A stretch of 64,000 nucleotides of DNA from Cyclobacteriaceae bacterium (GTDB lineage Bacteria > Bacteroidota > Bacteroidia > Cytophagales > Cyclobacteriaceae), in NCBI GenBank assembly GCA_028284125.1, contig JANQSI010000023.1:62001-126000 (forward strand). The letters are read 5' to 3'. Under the pieces are notes generated by a model that worked only from the letters and a program-made list of their open reading frames with translations, made no database searches and was not told the origin of the DNA. The translations under genes were made by a program, and so were the position numbers. This document shows positions 42,684 through 53,457 of this stretch, in pieces; within the stretch, counting starts at the first letter, position 1; each line of letters opens with the position of its first letter.

Positions 42684-42705
42684 GTGAAAAACCTCTCTTC
42701 AAATG

Positions 42706-42756
42706 GATAACAATGTTGTTATCTCTTCTTTCTATTTTTGGGCTTTCAAAAAAGCC
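42706..42756 (+). terminator. Terminator region after porV
   Basis: Perfect 8-bp stem GATAACAA-TG-TTGTTATC (42706-42723), followed by a pyrimidine-rich run (TCTTCTTTCTATTTTT), then a second hairpin GGCTTT-caaa-AAAGCC (42741-42756). It lies just before the aminotransferase start. Confidence 0.55.
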
Positions 42757-42765
42757 AAGGAATAG

Positions 42766-43962
42766 ATGGAACAACCCTCCAAGCGAATTACAAGCATCCC
42801 TGAGTCAGCCACTTTGGCAATGACTGCCAAAGCTCGAGAGATGAAGGAAAATGGGATTGATGTGATCAGTCTCAGCATTGGTGAACCTGATTTTAAGACA
42901 CCAAAACACATACAGCAAGGGGCCATTGATGCGATCAATGAAGGGAAGTATTTTGCCTATCCGCCGGTAAATGGATACCTGGATTTAAGGAAAGCTATTT
43001 CCGAGAAACTGAAGCGAGATAATAACCTTGACTATTCACCAAACCAGATAGTAGTTTCGAATGGGGCTAAGCAATCCATCGCTAACGTTTTCATGTCCAT
43101 TTTGGACCCAGGAGATGAAGTCATTGTATTTACTCCTTATTGGGTGAGCTATTCAGCAATGATTATGCTAGCCGAAGGATCTCCCGTTTTTGTCAATGGA
43201 ACTTTTGAAAATGATTTCAAAGTAACAGCCGACCAACTTGAGGCAGCAATCACAGATAAAACGAAGGCTGTCATTTTTTCTTCCCCTTGCAATCCGACCG
43301 GTTCCGTTTTTACGAAGGACGACTTGGAAAAAATCGCTGTTGTATTGAGACAACACTCAGACATTATAGTAATTGCCGATGAAATTTACGAGCATATTAA
43401 TTTCTCAGGCAAGCATGTAAGCATTGGATCGCTTGATGGTATGCTGGATCGTACAGTGACTGTGAACGGATTTTCAAAAGGTTATGCGATGACAGGCTGG
43501 AGAGTCGGTTACATTGGCGCCCCGACTTGGATTGCGAAAGCTGCGAACAAAATGCAAGGGCAGTACACGTCCGGGAATAGCTCAATTTCTCAACGCGCAG
43601 CATTAGCCGCTTTAAATGGACCACTAGATGCAACGGCTGAAATGGCCGAAGCTTACAAGTCACGCAGACAGTTGGTCTATGACTTATTAAGAGAAATACC
43701 TGGATTTGAAGTGAATATGCCAGAAGGGGCATTTTACTTTTTCCCGGACGTCAGTCATTATGTTGGAAAATCCTACAACGGAACCACAATTAACAGTGTA
43801 GGTGATCTTTGCTTATTCTTATTGGAAGATGCACATGTGTCGCTTGTAACAGGCGAAGCTTTTGGTGATCCTGATTGTTTAAGACTTTCGTATGCAGCTT
43901 CTGAGGAAGATCTGAAAACGGCAATTGCCAATATGAAAGAATCATTAGCTAAATTATCCTAA
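42766..43962 (+). CDS. Pyridoxal phosphate-dependent aspartate aminotransferase
   Basis: 398 residues, fold type I, class I aminotransferase (Igamma type). Blocks: LSIGEPDFKTP, FSSPCNPTGSVF (cofactor loop), DEIYEHINF and the lysine-containing NGFSKGYAMTGWRVGYIGAP, where the Schiff-base lysine sits. It transfers the amino group between aspartate and 2-oxoglutarate and may also accept prephenate. It has its own upstream region after the porV terminator. Confidence 0.92.
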   Translation: MEQPSKRITSIPESATLAMTAKAREMKENGIDVISLSIGEPDFKTPKHIQQGAIDAINEGKYFAYPPVNGYLDLRKAISEKLKRDNNLDYSPNQIVVSNGAKQSIANVFMSILDPGDEVIVFTPYWVSYSAMIMLAEGSPVFVNGTFENDFKVTADQLEAAITDKTKAVIFSSPCNPTGSVFTKDDLEKIAVVLRQHSDIIVIADEIYEHINFSGKHVSIGSLDGMLDRTVTVNGFSKGYAMTGWRVGYIGAPTWIAKAANKMQGQYTSGNSSISQRAALAALNGPLDATAEMAEAYKSRRQLVYDLLREIPGFEVNMPEGAFYFFPDVSHYVGKSYNGTTINSVGDLCLFLLEDAHVSLVTGEAFGDPDCLRLSYAASEEDLKTAIANMKESLAKLS

Positions 43963-44033
43963 TATTACGATTGTAATCGTTGGTGATTTGCCCATAGTCA
44001 TTCGAAGATGACTTATTCACAACCTTGAAAGCT

Positions 44034-45038
44034 ATGAAATACAAGAACATAGAGGAAATACTTGACGCGTTTAAGGACAAGACGGTGTTGGTGTTGGGCG
44101 ATGTTATGGTTGATTCTTACCTCTATGGAAAAGCAAAACGAATTTCAACGGAAGCTCCTGTTCCTATTCTAGTTGCCAATAAACGAGAAAAAACGTTGGG
44201 CGGAGCGGCGAACGTCGCAATGAACGTACATGCCCTGGGTGCAAAGCCAATCCTTTGTTCAATTGTTGGTGACGACAAAGACGGATCCATTTTTAGACAG
44301 CTTTTGCGAGATCAAAAAATGGCTACAAAAGGGATCATCAAGAGTGGAAATAGAGTAACTACCGTAAAACACAGGATTTTATCAGGAACTCAGCACCTAG
44401 TTCGTGTGGATTATGAAGATACTCATCCAATCGTTCCGCTTGATAGAAAAGCACTTTTGCACCACATTGAGAATCTGATTGAAGAGTGCGATCTGATCAT
44501 CTTCCAGGATTACGACAAAGGAACGCTTGATTCTGTTGTAATTAAGGAGACACTGAAACTGGCTAGGAAAAAGAAAATTCCAACCGCTGTAGATCCGAAC
44601 CAGCGAAATTTTCTAAGCTACAAGAACGTGACACTTTTCAAGCCTAATCTTACAGAGCTAAAAGAAGGACTTGAAATCAATTTTGAAGACAATAATGAAA
44701 AGGAACTGAAAGGTGCCATCAAGAAGCTTGGTGAGGAGATTAAGGCCAAGAACTTGTTAGTGACACTTGGCGGAAAAGGTATCCTGTATCAGTCGGATAA
44801 AGAAAAAGGCAAATATCCAGCACGAGCCAAAAAACAAATCTATGTCACTGGTGCAGGAGATACTGTAATAAGTATCGCCGGGCTATGCTTGACTTTAGAC
44901 CTTCCATTGGCTTTGACAGCCGAACTTGCTAACATGGGAGGTGGTATTGTTTGCGAATCACCTGGAGTAACACCCATTCACAGAGAGGAACTCATTAAAG
45001 AAGCCGAAACAAATTCCATCCTCGAGAAATATCTTTAA
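44034..45038 (+). CDS. PfkB-family sugar kinase, heptose kinase (HldE/RfaE N-domain-like)
   Basis: 334 residues from ATG 44034; an in-frame TTG nine bases upstream is less likely. It resembles the kinase half of HldE, which phosphorylates heptose 7-phosphate in LPS core synthesis, without the nucleotidyltransferase half. Motifs: VLVLGDVMVDSYLYG, LGGAANVAMNVHALGA, VRVDYED and the PfkB signature YVTGAGDTVIS with the catalytic Asp. It is followed after 16 bp by the hybrid histidine kinase gene. Confidence 0.88.
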   Translation: MKYKNIEEILDAFKDKTVLVLGDVMVDSYLYGKAKRISTEAPVPILVANKREKTLGGAANVAMNVHALGAKPILCSIVGDDKDGSIFRQLLRDQKMATKGIIKSGNRVTTVKHRILSGTQHLVRVDYEDTHPIVPLDRKALLHHIENLIEECDLIIFQDYDKGTLDSVVIKETLKLARKKKIPTAVDPNQRNFLSYKNVTLFKPNLTELKEGLEINFEDNNEKELKGAIKKLGEEIKAKNLLVTLGGKGILYQSDKEKGKYPARAKKQIYVTGAGDTVISIAGLCLTLDLPLALTAELANMGGGIVCESPGVTPIHREELIKEAETNSILEKYL

Positions 45039-45054
45039 ATTGGTTTGACCAACC

Positions 45055-47409
45055 ATGACAAAGTATTTCATATCGATTTTTTTCCTTGCCTTAAGCCTCT
45101 ACTCTTTTGGCCAAAAAGCTGAAAAGGGAATAATCGATCTTTCCAATGTTGATCTGACGGATTCCTTTCATGAATTATCTGGTGAATGGGAGTTCTATTG
45201 GGAAGAATTGGCCGACCCTGCTAATCTGCCGGAAGACAAGAAGGATTATTACACATTTCCTGCGTTATGGAACAATGGAATCACCGAAAGTGGAAAAGAA
45301 CTTACTTCGTCAGGTTATGCTACCTATCGATTAAAGGTGATCATGCCCCCTCTGGACAAAACACCAAGTCTGGCTATTTCAATGGGAGAAATGTACACTT
45401 CTTACAAACTGTACTATAACGGATTTGAGTTTTCAAATAATGGGACAGTTGGAAAAGACAAAGAATCAATTGTAGAAGATTGGTTTCCTTATACATTGAC
45501 GCTTGGTAGGTACACAGACACGCTTGAGTTTGTAGTTCAGATTGCAAATTTCAGACATATTAAGGGTGGTATAAGAGAACCAATCTTGCTGGGAGATAGG
45601 AAAAAACTAGTTGCGCAACGTGACTTTAATTTTAGCTACGATTTCCTCTTATCAGGAAGTTTGATCATGGGAGGATTGTTCTTCCTCGGTTTATTTCTAT
45701 TTGGCCAGCATGAAAAGTCCGTACTTTATTTTGCTTTATTCTGTATCACTTTCAGCTATCGAATGGTGGGTAGTGGTGAATATGCCTTGCACGCATTATT
45801 CCCGGACTTGTCCTGGCAGTTCATTATACGAACAGAATATATTTCACTTTTCGTACCCACAGGAATTTTTGCGGTTTATTCCTATCTGCTCTACCCAAAA
45901 GATGCGCATAAAAGTATATTACTTGGAGTGGCGTCCATTGCGTTGATTTTTTCGCTAAGCTCACTTTTTGCTCCCACAATATTCTTTACCCGGCTTGTTG
46001 AAGCCTACTTACTCATCATCGTTCTGACGATTTTTTACCTGGTTTATCTCTATTGGTTGGCGTTCAAAAGAAGGCGGCTCGGAGCGGAATATGCGCTTGG
46101 GAGTACGGGGATCGTTTTTGTCGTGGCAATGTATTTGATCTTGATTTACCTGACTCCTACAAGAGAAAACACACTGCTCACCTTTTGTGGCTTCATTCTG
46201 TTTTTCTTTTTTCAGTCGCTTATACTTTCCTTTCGGTTTGCAGCATCTCTAAAGCAAGCCAAAGAAGAGGCAGAAGCAGCCTCCAAGGCCAAAACAGACT
46301 TTTTAAGCACGATTTCTCATGAGATCAGAACGCCGCTAAATGCAGTGGTTGGGATTTCTCACTTCCTAATGAATGACAAGCCAAAGAAAAATCAAATAGA
46401 AAGCCTGGAGTCATTAAAATTTTCTGCGGAGAACCTCACGAATATCATTAATGATATTCTTGATTATAATAAGCTGGAATCTGGGTCCATAGAATTCGAA
46501 ATGACGGAAGTCAACCTGAGGGATTTGGCTAAAAAAATCATCAGCGCACACATGCCTTCAGCCAAAGCAAAAGGAGTTGATTTGATTTTAGAATTTGACG
46601 ATCGCATCCACGAGAATGTGTTGGCAGACTCAACCAGGATATATCAGGTGGTCAATAACCTGATTCACAATGCACTCAAGTTCACCTCCGAGGGTCATGT
46701 AAAACTAAGGCTGGATTTGGTTAGACATAATGCGAAATCTGTGAAAGTATTGTGTATCGTTTCCGACTCTGGCATTGGAATCTCAAGGGAGAAGCAAGCT
46801 GTGATTTTTGAAAAATTCACTCAAGCAGGTTCGTCCACTACCCGTGAATATGGTGGAACGGGGCTTGGTCTTGCAATTATCAAACGAATCCTAAACCTCG
46901 TTGGATCTGAAATAAATGTCGTCAGTGAAGAAGGAAAAGGCGCTGTATTTTCTTTCGAACTTTCTTTCAGTAAGGTGAAGCGATCACCAAAACCAGCAAT
47001 CTATGAAGACAACCTTGCAGATAAGAAATTGAAGGGGAAAAAGATCCTTTTAGTTGAAGACAATCAGATGAATGTGATGGTCGCAAGCAAGTTCCTGAAC
47101 AAGTGGGGAGTAAAAATCGACGTAGCTAGCAACGGTCAGGAAGGAGTTGATAAAGTGATGGAAAACGAATATGACCTTGTCTTGATGGATTTGCAAATGC
47201 CGATCTTGGATGGATATGAAGCGACCAGACAGATTCGTAGGAACAACAATAAGATACCCATCATAGCTCTGACTGCATCAGCCTTGTTAAGAGTGCGGAG
47301 AGAAGTACATGCTGCCGGAATGAATGATTATGTTACTAAACCATTTGACCCGGAAGAACTAAAAAGAAAAATCGTCTACCAGCTAACGAGAGCTAAATTC
47401 TCGCACTGA
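45055..47409 (+). CDS. Hybrid sensor histidine kinase/response regulator with 7TM-DISM sensor
   Basis: 784 residues. A signal peptide ends near SFGQ20; a periplasmic beta-rich domain (25-190) contains [15 protein letters not shown] and the ATYRLKV block, as in 7TMR-DISM extracellular domains. Seven helices span about 195-400, then a coiled coil, then HisKA with phosphoacceptor H422 ([10 protein letters not shown]), an HATPase (N box HNALKFT, GSGIG-like [16 protein letters not shown]), and a REC domain with D712 and K762. It senses an unknown ligand and signals by phosphorelay. No histidine phosphotransfer or output domain is attached. It overlaps hemE by 27 bp tail to tail. Confidence 0.93.
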   Translation: MTKYFISIFFLALSLYSFGQKAEKGIIDLSNVDLTDSFHELSGEWEFYWEELADPANLPEDKKDYYTFPALWNNGITESGKELTSSGYATYRLKVIMPPLDKTPSLAISMGEMYTSYKLYYNGFEFSNNGTVGKDKESIVEDWFPYTLTLGRYTDTLEFVVQIANFRHIKGGIREPILLGDRKKLVAQRDFNFSYDFLLSGSLIMGGLFFLGLFLFGQHEKSVLYFALFCITFSYRMVGSGEYALHALFPDLSWQFIIRTEYISLFVPTGIFAVYSYLLYPKDAHKSILLGVASIALIFSLSSLFAPTIFFTRLVEAYLLIIVLTIFYLVYLYWLAFKRRRLGAEYALGSTGIVFVVAMYLILIYLTPTRENTLLTFCGFILFFFFQSLILSFRFAASLKQAKEEAEAASKAKTDFLSTISHEIRTPLNAVVGISHFLMNDKPKKNQIESLESLKFSAENLTNIINDILDYNKLESGSIEFEMTEVNLRDLAKKIISAHMPSAKAKGVDLILEFDDRIHENVLADSTRIYQVVNNLIHNALKFTSEGHVKLRLDLVRHNAKSVKVLCIVSDSGIGISREKQAVIFEKFTQAGSSTTREYGGTGLGLAIIKRILNLVGSEINVVSEEGKGAVFSFELSFSKVKRSPKPAIYEDNLADKKLKGKKILLVEDNQMNVMVASKFLNKWGVKIDVASNGQEGVDKVMENEYDLVLMDLQMPILDGYEATRQIRRNNNKIPIIALTASALLRVRREVHAAGMNDYVTKPFDPEELKRKIVYQLTRAKFSH

Positions 47410-48408
47410 GTTGATAAAACACTTGACCTTTTCTGGATCTGTATCAGGATACACTCCATGTCCAAGATTTGCAATGTGCGAATGATTCTCAAATTGAGAT
47501 AACATTCGTTTTGTCTCCTCTTCGATTTCACTGAAAGAACCGTAAAGCGCACACGGATCAAGATTTCCTTGAAGTGTTTTGCTTTTCAAAACTTCCTTAG
47601 CCTTATTCGGATTCATGTTCCAATCTAGACCCACGGTGTTGCAGCTCAAATCGTTCATTTCCTCTAATGCAAACCATGCACCCTTAGCAAAAACCGTGAT
47701 TGGCACCTCATCAATAGCATCACAGATTTTGGAAATGTATTTTAGGGAAAACTCACTGTAATGATTAGGAGGAAGAACTCCTGCCCAAGAATCAAAAACC
47801 TGGATCAGATCGGCCCCTGCAGCTATTTGGTTTTTCAAATACCCAATGGTTGTGTCCGTAATCATGTCCAGCAGACGATGAGCGTCAGATGGATTGGTGT
47901 ATAGCATTCCTCTTGCCTTAGAAAAAGTCTTGCTTCCGCCACCTTCAATCATATATGAGAAAATAGTCCATGGAGCCCCTGCAAAACCAATCAATGGAAC
48001 TCGTCTATCAAGCTCCGATTTGGTGAGCTTGATTGCTTCGTAGACATAATTCAACTCCGAAGGATCGGCCACTTTTAGCGAATCGATATCGTTGGATGAA
48101 GTTACCGTCTTTGGAAAATGAGGTCCTTTTTTCTCTACCATTTCATAGGCCAATCCCATTGCTTCAGGAATTACCAGGATATCAGAAAAAATAATGGCTG
48201 CATCCACATCCAAAATATCAACAGGCTGAATGGTCACTTCTGCTGCAAATTCTGGTGTTTCCACAAGCTCCTTGAATCCAGATAGTTTTCCGCGAACCGC
48301 GCGATATTCGGGTAAAATCCGTCCCGCTTGTCGCATCAACCAGACTGGCGTTCGTTCAGTCGATTCTCCCTTTGCGGCTCTTAGTAAAAGGTCGTTTTTT
48401 AAAGACAT
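47383..48408 (-). CDS. hemE: Uroporphyrinogen decarboxylase
   Basis: 341 residues, full length. It removes four carboxyl groups from uroporphyrinogen III to give coproporphyrinogen III in haem synthesis. Signatures: [18 protein letters not shown] (N-terminal arginine motif), [37 protein letters not shown], and [21 protein letters not shown] box five bases before the ATG fits the -7 consensus and would give a near-leaderless message. It shares a 69-bp divergent gap with sdaA. Confidence 0.96.
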   Translation of the reverse strand: MSLKNDLLLRAAKGESTERTPVWLMRQAGRILPEYRAVRGKLSGFKELVETPEFAAEVTIQPVDILDVDAAIIFSDILVIPEAMGLAYEMVEKKGPHFPKTVTSSNDIDSLKVADPSELNYVYEAIKLTKSELDRRVPLIGFAGAPWTIFSYMIEGGGSKTFSKARGMLYTNPSDAHRLLDMITDTTIGYLKNQIAAGADLIQVFDSWAGVLPPNHYSEFSLKYISKICDAIDEVPITVFAKGAWFALEEMNDLSCNTVGLDWNMNPNKAKEVLKSKTLQGNLDPCALYGSFSEIEEETKRMLSQFENHSHIANLGHGVYPDTDPEKVKCFINSVREFSSR

Positions 48409-48477
48409 GGCGACAAATTTAATCCTTCATTTAACGTTGACATCACGAATTGAAGGCTCATTTCGTAACTTTGTAGT
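48409..48477. promoter_or_regulatory. Divergent promoter region hemE/sdaA
   Basis: On the plus strand TAACTTTG at 48466-48473 lies four bases before the sdaA ATG. On the minus strand TAAATTTG at 48421-48414 lies five bases before the hemE ATG. Both match TAnnTTTG. With initiation a few bases downstream, both messages would have almost no leader. No good -33 box at normal spacing was found for either. Confidence 0.5.
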
Positions 48478-49371
48478 ATGGCTCTATTATTTGACAATTT
48501 CAGTGAATGGAAGAAGGCTTGCGAAGCTGAAAAAGTTCCACTTTATCAAGCGGTGATTGATTTTGAAGTCGAACAAAAAGGGAAAAGCGAAGAAGAAATT
48601 TGGGAAGGCGTTCAGAACGCTTTTCAAGTGATGAAAGATGCAGTGGTTTCCGGATTGAATGAAGACATGTCTTCTCATTCCGGAATGATCAACAACGGTG
48701 CAAAAAAAGTAATGGCATTCGAAACTGCGGTTTTATCTCCTGAATTTCAAAAACTAATTTCACGAGCACTAGCTGCGAAAGAAGTCAATTCGTGTATGGG
48801 TCGAGTAGTTGCTGCACCTACAGCAGGCGCCAGTGGAATCTTACCAGGTGTTTTAGTCACGTTACAAGAAATCCATGATATTTCGGATAGAAAAATTTGT
48901 GAGGCATTGTTGTTAGGAGCCGGTGTAGCGCTCATATTGGAAAAAAGAGCCTCGATCGCGGGCGCTGTTGGTGGATGTCAGGCGGAAACCGGTGCAGCAG
49001 CAGCAATGGCTAGTGCAGGAATAGCCTACTGTCTGGGCGGTACAAATGATCAGATTTTCAATGCTGTAGCCATTACTATTCAATGCATGTTGGGGTTAGT
49101 TTGCGATCCAGTAGCGGGACTTGTTGAAATTCCATGTGTGGTACGAAACGCCAGTGCAGCAGCAATTGCCAATTCCTCAGCCCAAATCGCCCTTGCCGAC
49201 GTAAGCGCTGTTATCCCAGTAGATGAATGTGTAGATGCGATGGGAGAAGTTGGTCAAAGCATGGAAGAACGGTACAAAGAAACCGCACTTGGAGGCCTGG
49301 CTGCTACGAAAACCGGAAAGGCAATTTCCAAGAGAGTATTGATTCAGGATATAGAAATAGAAGAAGAATAA
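48478..49371 (+). CDS. sdaAA: L-serine ammonia-lyase, iron-sulfur dependent, alpha subunit
   Basis: 297 residues. It deaminates L-serine to pyruvate and ammonia, using a [4Fe-4S] cluster held by cysteines. Family blocks: MSSHSGMINNGAKKV, NSCMGRVVAAPTAGASGILPGVL, VGGCQAETGAAAAMASAG, and VCDPVAGLVEIPCVVRNASAAAIANSSAQIAL. Cysteines in CMGRV, CQAE, VCDP and PCVV are candidate ligands. The beta subunit normally needed in two-subunit forms is not adjacent, so it is encoded elsewhere. Confidence 0.92.
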   Translation: MALLFDNFSEWKKACEAEKVPLYQAVIDFEVEQKGKSEEEIWEGVQNAFQVMKDAVVSGLNEDMSSHSGMINNGAKKVMAFETAVLSPEFQKLISRALAAKEVNSCMGRVVAAPTAGASGILPGVLVTLQEIHDISDRKICEALLLGAGVALILEKRASIAGAVGGCQAETGAAAAMASAGIAYCLGGTNDQIFNAVAITIQCMLGLVCDPVAGLVEIPCVVRNASAAAIANSSAQIALADVSAVIPVDECVDAMGEVGQSMEERYKETALGGLAATKTGKAISKRVLIQDIEIEEE

Positions 49372-49395
49372 TGGAAATGCGTAAATACAAAATAT

Positions 49396-49480
49396 ACCCT
49401 TGAGGGGATTACAGGGGTGTCTTTTAATGCAAGCAATTAAGTAGAAACACCCTCCTAGCCTCCCTCGAGGGAGGAATTCC
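49396..49480. repeat. Dispersed palindromic intergenic repeat, family A copy 2
   Basis: Same arrangement as 2593-2680: ACCCTTGAGGGGATTAC then AGGGGTGTC on the left; GAAACACCCTCCTAG then CCTCCCTCGAGGGAGG on the right. The last 16 bases (49459-49474) form a perfect palindrome. The element sits between convergent genes. Confidence 0.7.
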
Positions 49481-49546
49481 AGCTGAAAATTGGCCTTCTA
49501 AGTTTATTCTGGTACAGATTTCAATCTTACTTGAACTAGCACTGAA

Positions 49547-49999
49547 TCAGAGTTCTATCAAATCTCTGAAACCCTCGACATAACTTGCAAGCAAACAAAT
49601 AATTGTACTCCAAAAAACAGCGCTAAACCACATCCATCTGATGATGCGAGATTTCTTAGCGCCAAGCACGTTAATCAAAATGGCACCTCCAGGTGGTGTT
49701 AATATCAATGGTGTAAGAAGGCAAACACCTGGAACCCCAAACCTCTTCCAGACCTCTACTAATTGCCTGTTCCTCCTGGTAAATATCTTTCTTTCCTTTT
49801 TTCTGAATTTTTTAAAAAAATCCCTTAACGGATCTCCAAAAAAAGTAAAAATGTAAACGGTTGTCATCATACCCAATGCCGTGAGTATTATTACGACAAT
49901 GACCGGCATGTCATAAGCGATAATTCCCAATGCCGGACCAAAAACGAATTTGAGGCTGCTCAAAAAATAGACTGAAAAGTATTTTAGCAGTGTAGCCAT
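49547..49999 (-). CDS. Small polytopic membrane protein
   Basis: 150 residues with about four hydrophobic segments, near 8-28, 30-52, 92-112 and 122-142, and a basic cytoplasmic loop (FFKKFRKKERKIFTRRNRQ). The stretch FGVPGVCLLTPLILTPPGGAILINVLGAKK resembles the small multidrug-export family (Sm_multidrug_ex), but the match is weak and export is only a guess. It is divergent from adk. Confidence 0.5.
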   Translation of the reverse strand: MATLLKYFSVYFLSSLKFVFGPALGIIAYDMPVIVVIILTALGMMTTVYIFTFFGDPLRDFFKKFRKKERKIFTRRNRQLVEVWKRFGVPGVCLLTPLILTPPGGAILINVLGAKKSRIIRWMWFSAVFWSTIICLLASYVEGFRDLIEL

Positions 50000-50094
50000 A
50001 AGTCAATTGGCGAACTTACTGATAGCCCCCCGTATTCTTGATATTTTAGAAACTTTTTAGCCATATCTTTACGCCCTTTTACTAATTACTACAT

Positions 50095-50667
50095 ATGCTG
50101 AATATAGTTTTGTTCGGTCCTCCGGGAGCAGGTAAGGGGACGCAAAGTGAAAAATTGATAGCAACCAGATCCTTGGTTCATTTGTCTACCGGAGACTTGT
50201 TCAGAAAGCATCTCAATGAAGGAACACCGCTTGGAAAGAAAGCTCAATCTTTCATGGATGAAGGACGATTGGTTCCGGATGAAATTGTCATCGGCATGGT
50301 TGAAGACACCATCAAAAACCACATGGACGCAAATGGGTTCATCTTTGATGGATTTCCCAGAACTGTAGCCCAGGCTGAAGCACTGGATGAAATGTTGAAA
50401 AACTACAACCTCGATATATCGGGTATGATCAGCCTTGAAGTTCCAGAACCAGAGTTGATTTCGCGATTGCTTGATCGTGGAAAAACCTCAGGCAGAGTGG
50501 ATGATCAAAATGAATCAAAAATTGCAGTTCGAATAGAAGAGTATCAAAACAAAACTGCACCTGTCGCAGATTACTACGAAAAACAAGGCAAGTTCAATGG
50601 CATTGATGGCGTAGGTTCCATCGATCAGATTTTTGAAAAAATAGATGCTGTGGTGTCCGCCTTGTAG
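50095..50667 (+). CDS. adk: Adenylate kinase
   Basis: 190 residues. It interconverts ATP plus AMP and two ADP. P-loop [10 protein letters not shown] at 8-17, AMP-binding STGDLFR and DGFPRT, and the lid arginines in [14 protein letters not shown]. The lid is short, lacks the cysteines of zinc-type adenylate kinases, and marks the short form. It is followed two bases later by obgE. A TATCTTTA box at 50064-50071 is a possible -7 element. Confidence 0.96.
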   Translation: MLNIVLFGPPGAGKGTQSEKLIATRSLVHLSTGDLFRKHLNEGTPLGKKAQSFMDEGRLVPDEIVIGMVEDTIKNHMDANGFIFDGFPRTVAQAEALDEMLKNYNLDISGMISLEVPEPELISRLLDRGKTSGRVDDQNESKIAVRIEEYQNKTAPVADYYEKQGKFNGIDGVGSIDQIFEKIDAVVSAL

Positions 50668-50669
50668 GT

Positions 50670-51653
50670 ATGGAATCCAACTTCATTGATTATGTAAAAT
50701 TTTACTCCAGATCTGGCGATGGAGGTGCGGGATCAGTGCATTTTCGAAGAGAAAAATTTGTCCCAAAAGGTGGGCCAGATGGAGGCGATGGAGGAAAAGG
50801 CGGGAGCATCATTTTAAGAGGAAACGCGCAGTTGTGGACGTTGCTGCACCTTAAATACAGAAAGCACATAAAAGCTGAAAATGGAGGTCGGGGAGAAGGC
50901 GCTCGAAAAACTGGAGCTGATGCCGATAATATCATTTTAGAAGTTCCGATTGGTACAGTCGCCAGGAATGCTGATACCAATGAAAAGATGGTTGAGATTC
51001 TAGAAGATGGCGAGGAACAAGTGCTTTTACCAGGCGGAATGGGTGGACAAGGAAACTTTCATTATAAGACTTCCACCAACCAGGCGCCTCGATACGCGCA
51101 ACCAGGAATCGAAGGTATTGAAGCCTGGATCATTCTCGAACTTAAGATATTGGCCGATGTGGGACTTGTCGGATTTCCAAACGCCGGAAAATCGACACTT
51201 CTTGCCACCGTTTCAGCTGCAAAACCAGAAATCGCTGACTATCCATTTACAACGTTAACACCTAACCTTGGTGTTGTAGAATACAGAGATTACAAATCCT
51301 TCGTGATGGCAGACATTCCTGGAATTATAGAAGGTGCAGCTGAAGGAAAAGGGTTGGGCAATCGATTCTTAAGGCACATCGAACGAAACTCCATGTTGCT
51401 GTTTCTCATTCCTGCTGATTCAGACGATATCAAAAAGGAATATGAAATTCTATCGGGTGAACTCGAAAAACACAATCCTGAACTGTTAGATAAGCAAAGA
51501 CTTTTAGCCATTTCGAAATCTGATCTCCTTGATGAAGAATTGATGGAAGAAATGAAAGCTGAATTACCAGACATCAAAACCATGTTCATCTCAAGTGTTA
51601 CTGGTCTTGGAATTCAAGAGTTGAAAGATCGTATTTGGCAGACGTTGAACTAA
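50670..51653 (+). CDS. obgE: GTPase Obg
   Basis: 327 residues. The N-terminal Obg fold is glycine-rich ([30 protein letters not shown]), followed by a GTPase domain: G1 [10 protein letters not shown]2 region [10 protein letters not shown]3 DIPGIIEGA, and SKSDLLD in the G4 position. It acts in late 50S ribosome maturation. There is no C-terminal OCT domain, as in many Bacteroidetes versions. It lies two bases after adk, and the two are often neighbours. Confidence 0.95.
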   Translation: MESNFIDYVKFYSRSGDGGAGSVHFRREKFVPKGGPDGGDGGKGGSIILRGNAQLWTLLHLKYRKHIKAENGGRGEGARKTGADADNIILEVPIGTVARNADTNEKMVEILEDGEEQVLLPGGMGGQGNFHYKTSTNQAPRYAQPGIEGIEAWIILELKILADVGLVGFPNAGKSTLLATVSAAKPEIADYPFTTLTPNLGVVEYRDYKSFVMADIPGIIEGAAEGKGLGNRFLRHIERNSMLLFLIPADSDDIKKEYEILSGELEKHNPELLDKQRLLAISKSDLLDEELMEEMKAELPDIKTMFISSVTGLGIQELKDRIWQTLN

Positions 51654-51729
51654 TCCTGACATAATGGCACCCACTTCTCGATTGGCAAAGTAATTGACAT
51701 GCCTTTCAAGTCATTTATTAGGCACTATA

Positions 51730-52293
51730 ATGAAAGAAAAAGAAGAAAAAGCGAATACTGAGGAACTTGAAGGTCAAGTGGACACACAAGAGGAAGAACA
51801 GCAGGAAGAAGTTGGAGAAGAAGAGAACGAGACGAAGGCAGAACCTCCATCACTTGAAGAACAAATCGGAGAAGCAAAAGATAAATACCTGAGATTGTAT
51901 TCTGAGTTTGAGAATTTCAGAAGAAGAACTGCAAAAGAAAGATTGGAACTTATCAGCACCGCGAACCGTGATTTGATGTCCGAGTTACTTCCGGTGATTG
52001 ATGATCTGGAAAGAGCAATGGCGGCCTCAGAAGATGACAAAGAAGGGAAATCTTTCAAAGAAGGTGTGGAATTGATCCAAAATAAATTGATCAAGACGCT
52101 CGAAAATAAAGGACTGAAAAAAATGGGCGTGAAGAAAGGTGACAAATTTGATGACGAAAAACACGAAGCAATAACGCAGATCCCCGCAGAAAAGAAATTG
52201 GCTGGCAAAGTGGTGGATGTAATAGAAGAAGGATATTACCTGGGAGAGACGGTGGTCCGATTTGCAAAAGTTGTAGTAGGAGCAAAACAGTAA
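51730..52293 (+). CDS. grpE: Nucleotide exchange factor GrpE
   Basis: 187 residues from ATG 51730 (MKEKEEKAN). An upstream in-frame ATG at 51694 would add 12 hydrophobic residues with no family match. An acidic N-terminal tail is followed by a long coiled coil ([28 protein letters not shown]) and the C-terminal beta domain ([25 protein letters not shown]). It speeds ADP release from DnaK. It is followed one base later by dnaJ. Confidence 0.95.
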   Translation: MKEKEEKANTEELEGQVDTQEEEQQEEVGEEENETKAEPPSLEEQIGEAKDKYLRLYSEFENFRRRTAKERLELISTANRDLMSELLPVIDDLERAMAASEDDKEGKSFKEGVELIQNKLIKTLENKGLKKMGVKKGDKFDDEKHEAITQIPAEKKLAGKVVDVIEEGYYLGETVVRFAKVVVGAKQ

Positions 52294-52294
52294 G

Positions 52295-53410
52295 ATGGCA
52301 AAGAGAGATTACTACGAAGTATTAGGAGTTGATAGATCTGCCAGTAAGGACGAACTGAAAAAAGCTTACAGAAAGATTGCGATCAAATTCCACCCAGATA
52401 AAAATCCGGACGATAAAGAAGCTGAGGAGAAGTTCAAGGAGGCTGCAGAAGCCTATGAAGTTCTCAGCAACGATGAAAAGCGCGGAAGATATGATCAGTT
52501 CGGTCATCAAGGTGTAGGTGGAGCAGCCGGTGGCTTTGGTGGAGGCGGAATGAACATGGAAGATATTTTCTCTCAGTTTGGAGATATTTTTGGCGGTGGT
52601 AATCCATTCGAAAGTTTCTTTGGAGGCGGTGGTCGAGGAGGACGTACCAGAAAAGGAACTAATCTTAGAATAAAACTGAAACTCACACTTCAGGAAATCG
52701 CTAATGGAGTGGAGAAAAAAATAAAGGTCAACAGGTTAATTGTTGATCCAAATACCACATTCAAAACTTGTCCTAGTTGTAATGGGACAGGTCAAGTTAG
52801 GAAGGTGATGAACACGATGCTTGGACAAATGATGAGTACCTCTACGTGTCCAGTATGTGGTGGAACTGGGCAGGTTGTTGAAAACAGAGCAACTGGTGTA
52901 GACAGCTCCGGACTCAAAAAGGAAGAAGAAGTTATTTCCATTAAAATTCCTGCCGGTGTGTCTGACGGGATGCAACTATCTATGTCGGGAAAAGGAAATG
53001 AGGTTGCCGGAGGTATTCCTGGTGATCTACTCATCCTTGTAGAGGAAGTGGAAGATGAAGTCCTTTCTAGAGACGGGAATAATGTTATTTACGATTTGTA
53101 TATAAGTTTCATTGATTCAGCACTGGGAACAAGCGTAGAGGTTCCGACCATAGATGGCAAAGCAAAAATCAAAATCGATGCTGGAACACAAAGTGGTAAA
53201 GTGCTTCGATTACGTGGAAAAGGAGTGAAATCACTAGAAGGATATGGACATGGAGATCAATTGGTTTACGTTAATGTCTGGACGCCTAAAAAACTTTCCA
53301 CTGAGGAAAAAACCATTCTCGAGGGGTTGAAAGATTCACCAAATTTCCAACCTTCACCATCCAAAACTGATAAGAGTTTCTTCGAAAGAATGAAAGAATT
53401 TTTCGAATAA
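52295..53410 (+). CDS. dnaJ: Co-chaperone DnaJ, with a reduced zinc-finger
   Basis: 371 residues. J domain with HPD at 33-35, a Gly/Phe-rich linker (about 72-115), then a cysteine-rich region and substrate-binding beta domains ([41 protein letters not shown]). The usual zinc region has four CxxCxGxG motifs. Here only two occur, CPSCNGTG at 159-166 and CPVCGGTG at 185-192. By position they are motifs II and III; motifs I and IV are missing, leaving VDPNTTFKT and [11 protein letters not shown]. It stimulates DnaK. It is in one unit with grpE. Confidence 0.95.
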   Translation: MAKRDYYEVLGVDRSASKDELKKAYRKIAIKFHPDKNPDDKEAEEKFKEAAEAYEVLSNDEKRGRYDQFGHQGVGGAAGGFGGGGMNMEDIFSQFGDIFGGGNPFESFFGGGGRGGRTRKGTNLRIKLKLTLQEIANGVEKKIKVNRLIVDPNTTFKTCPSCNGTGQVRKVMNTMLGQMMSTSTCPVCGGTGQVVENRATGVDSSGLKKEEEVISIKIPAGVSDGMQLSMSGKGNEVAGGIPGDLLILVEEVEDEVLSRDGNNVIYDLYISFIDSALGTSVEVPTIDGKAKIKIDAGTQSGKVLRLRGKGVKSLEGYGHGDQLVYVNVWTPKKLSTEEKTILEGLKDSPNFQPSPSKTDKSFFERMKEFFE

Positions 53411-53457
53411 ACTAATCAAAATGTAACCTCACTATAATCTTTCCGTAACGTACCTCT

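Noticed and set aside
49459-49474. Restriction-modification or integrase attachment palindrome
   Set aside because: The perfect palindrome is one part of repeat family A, which recurs at 2593, and no integrase or methylase gene is nearby.
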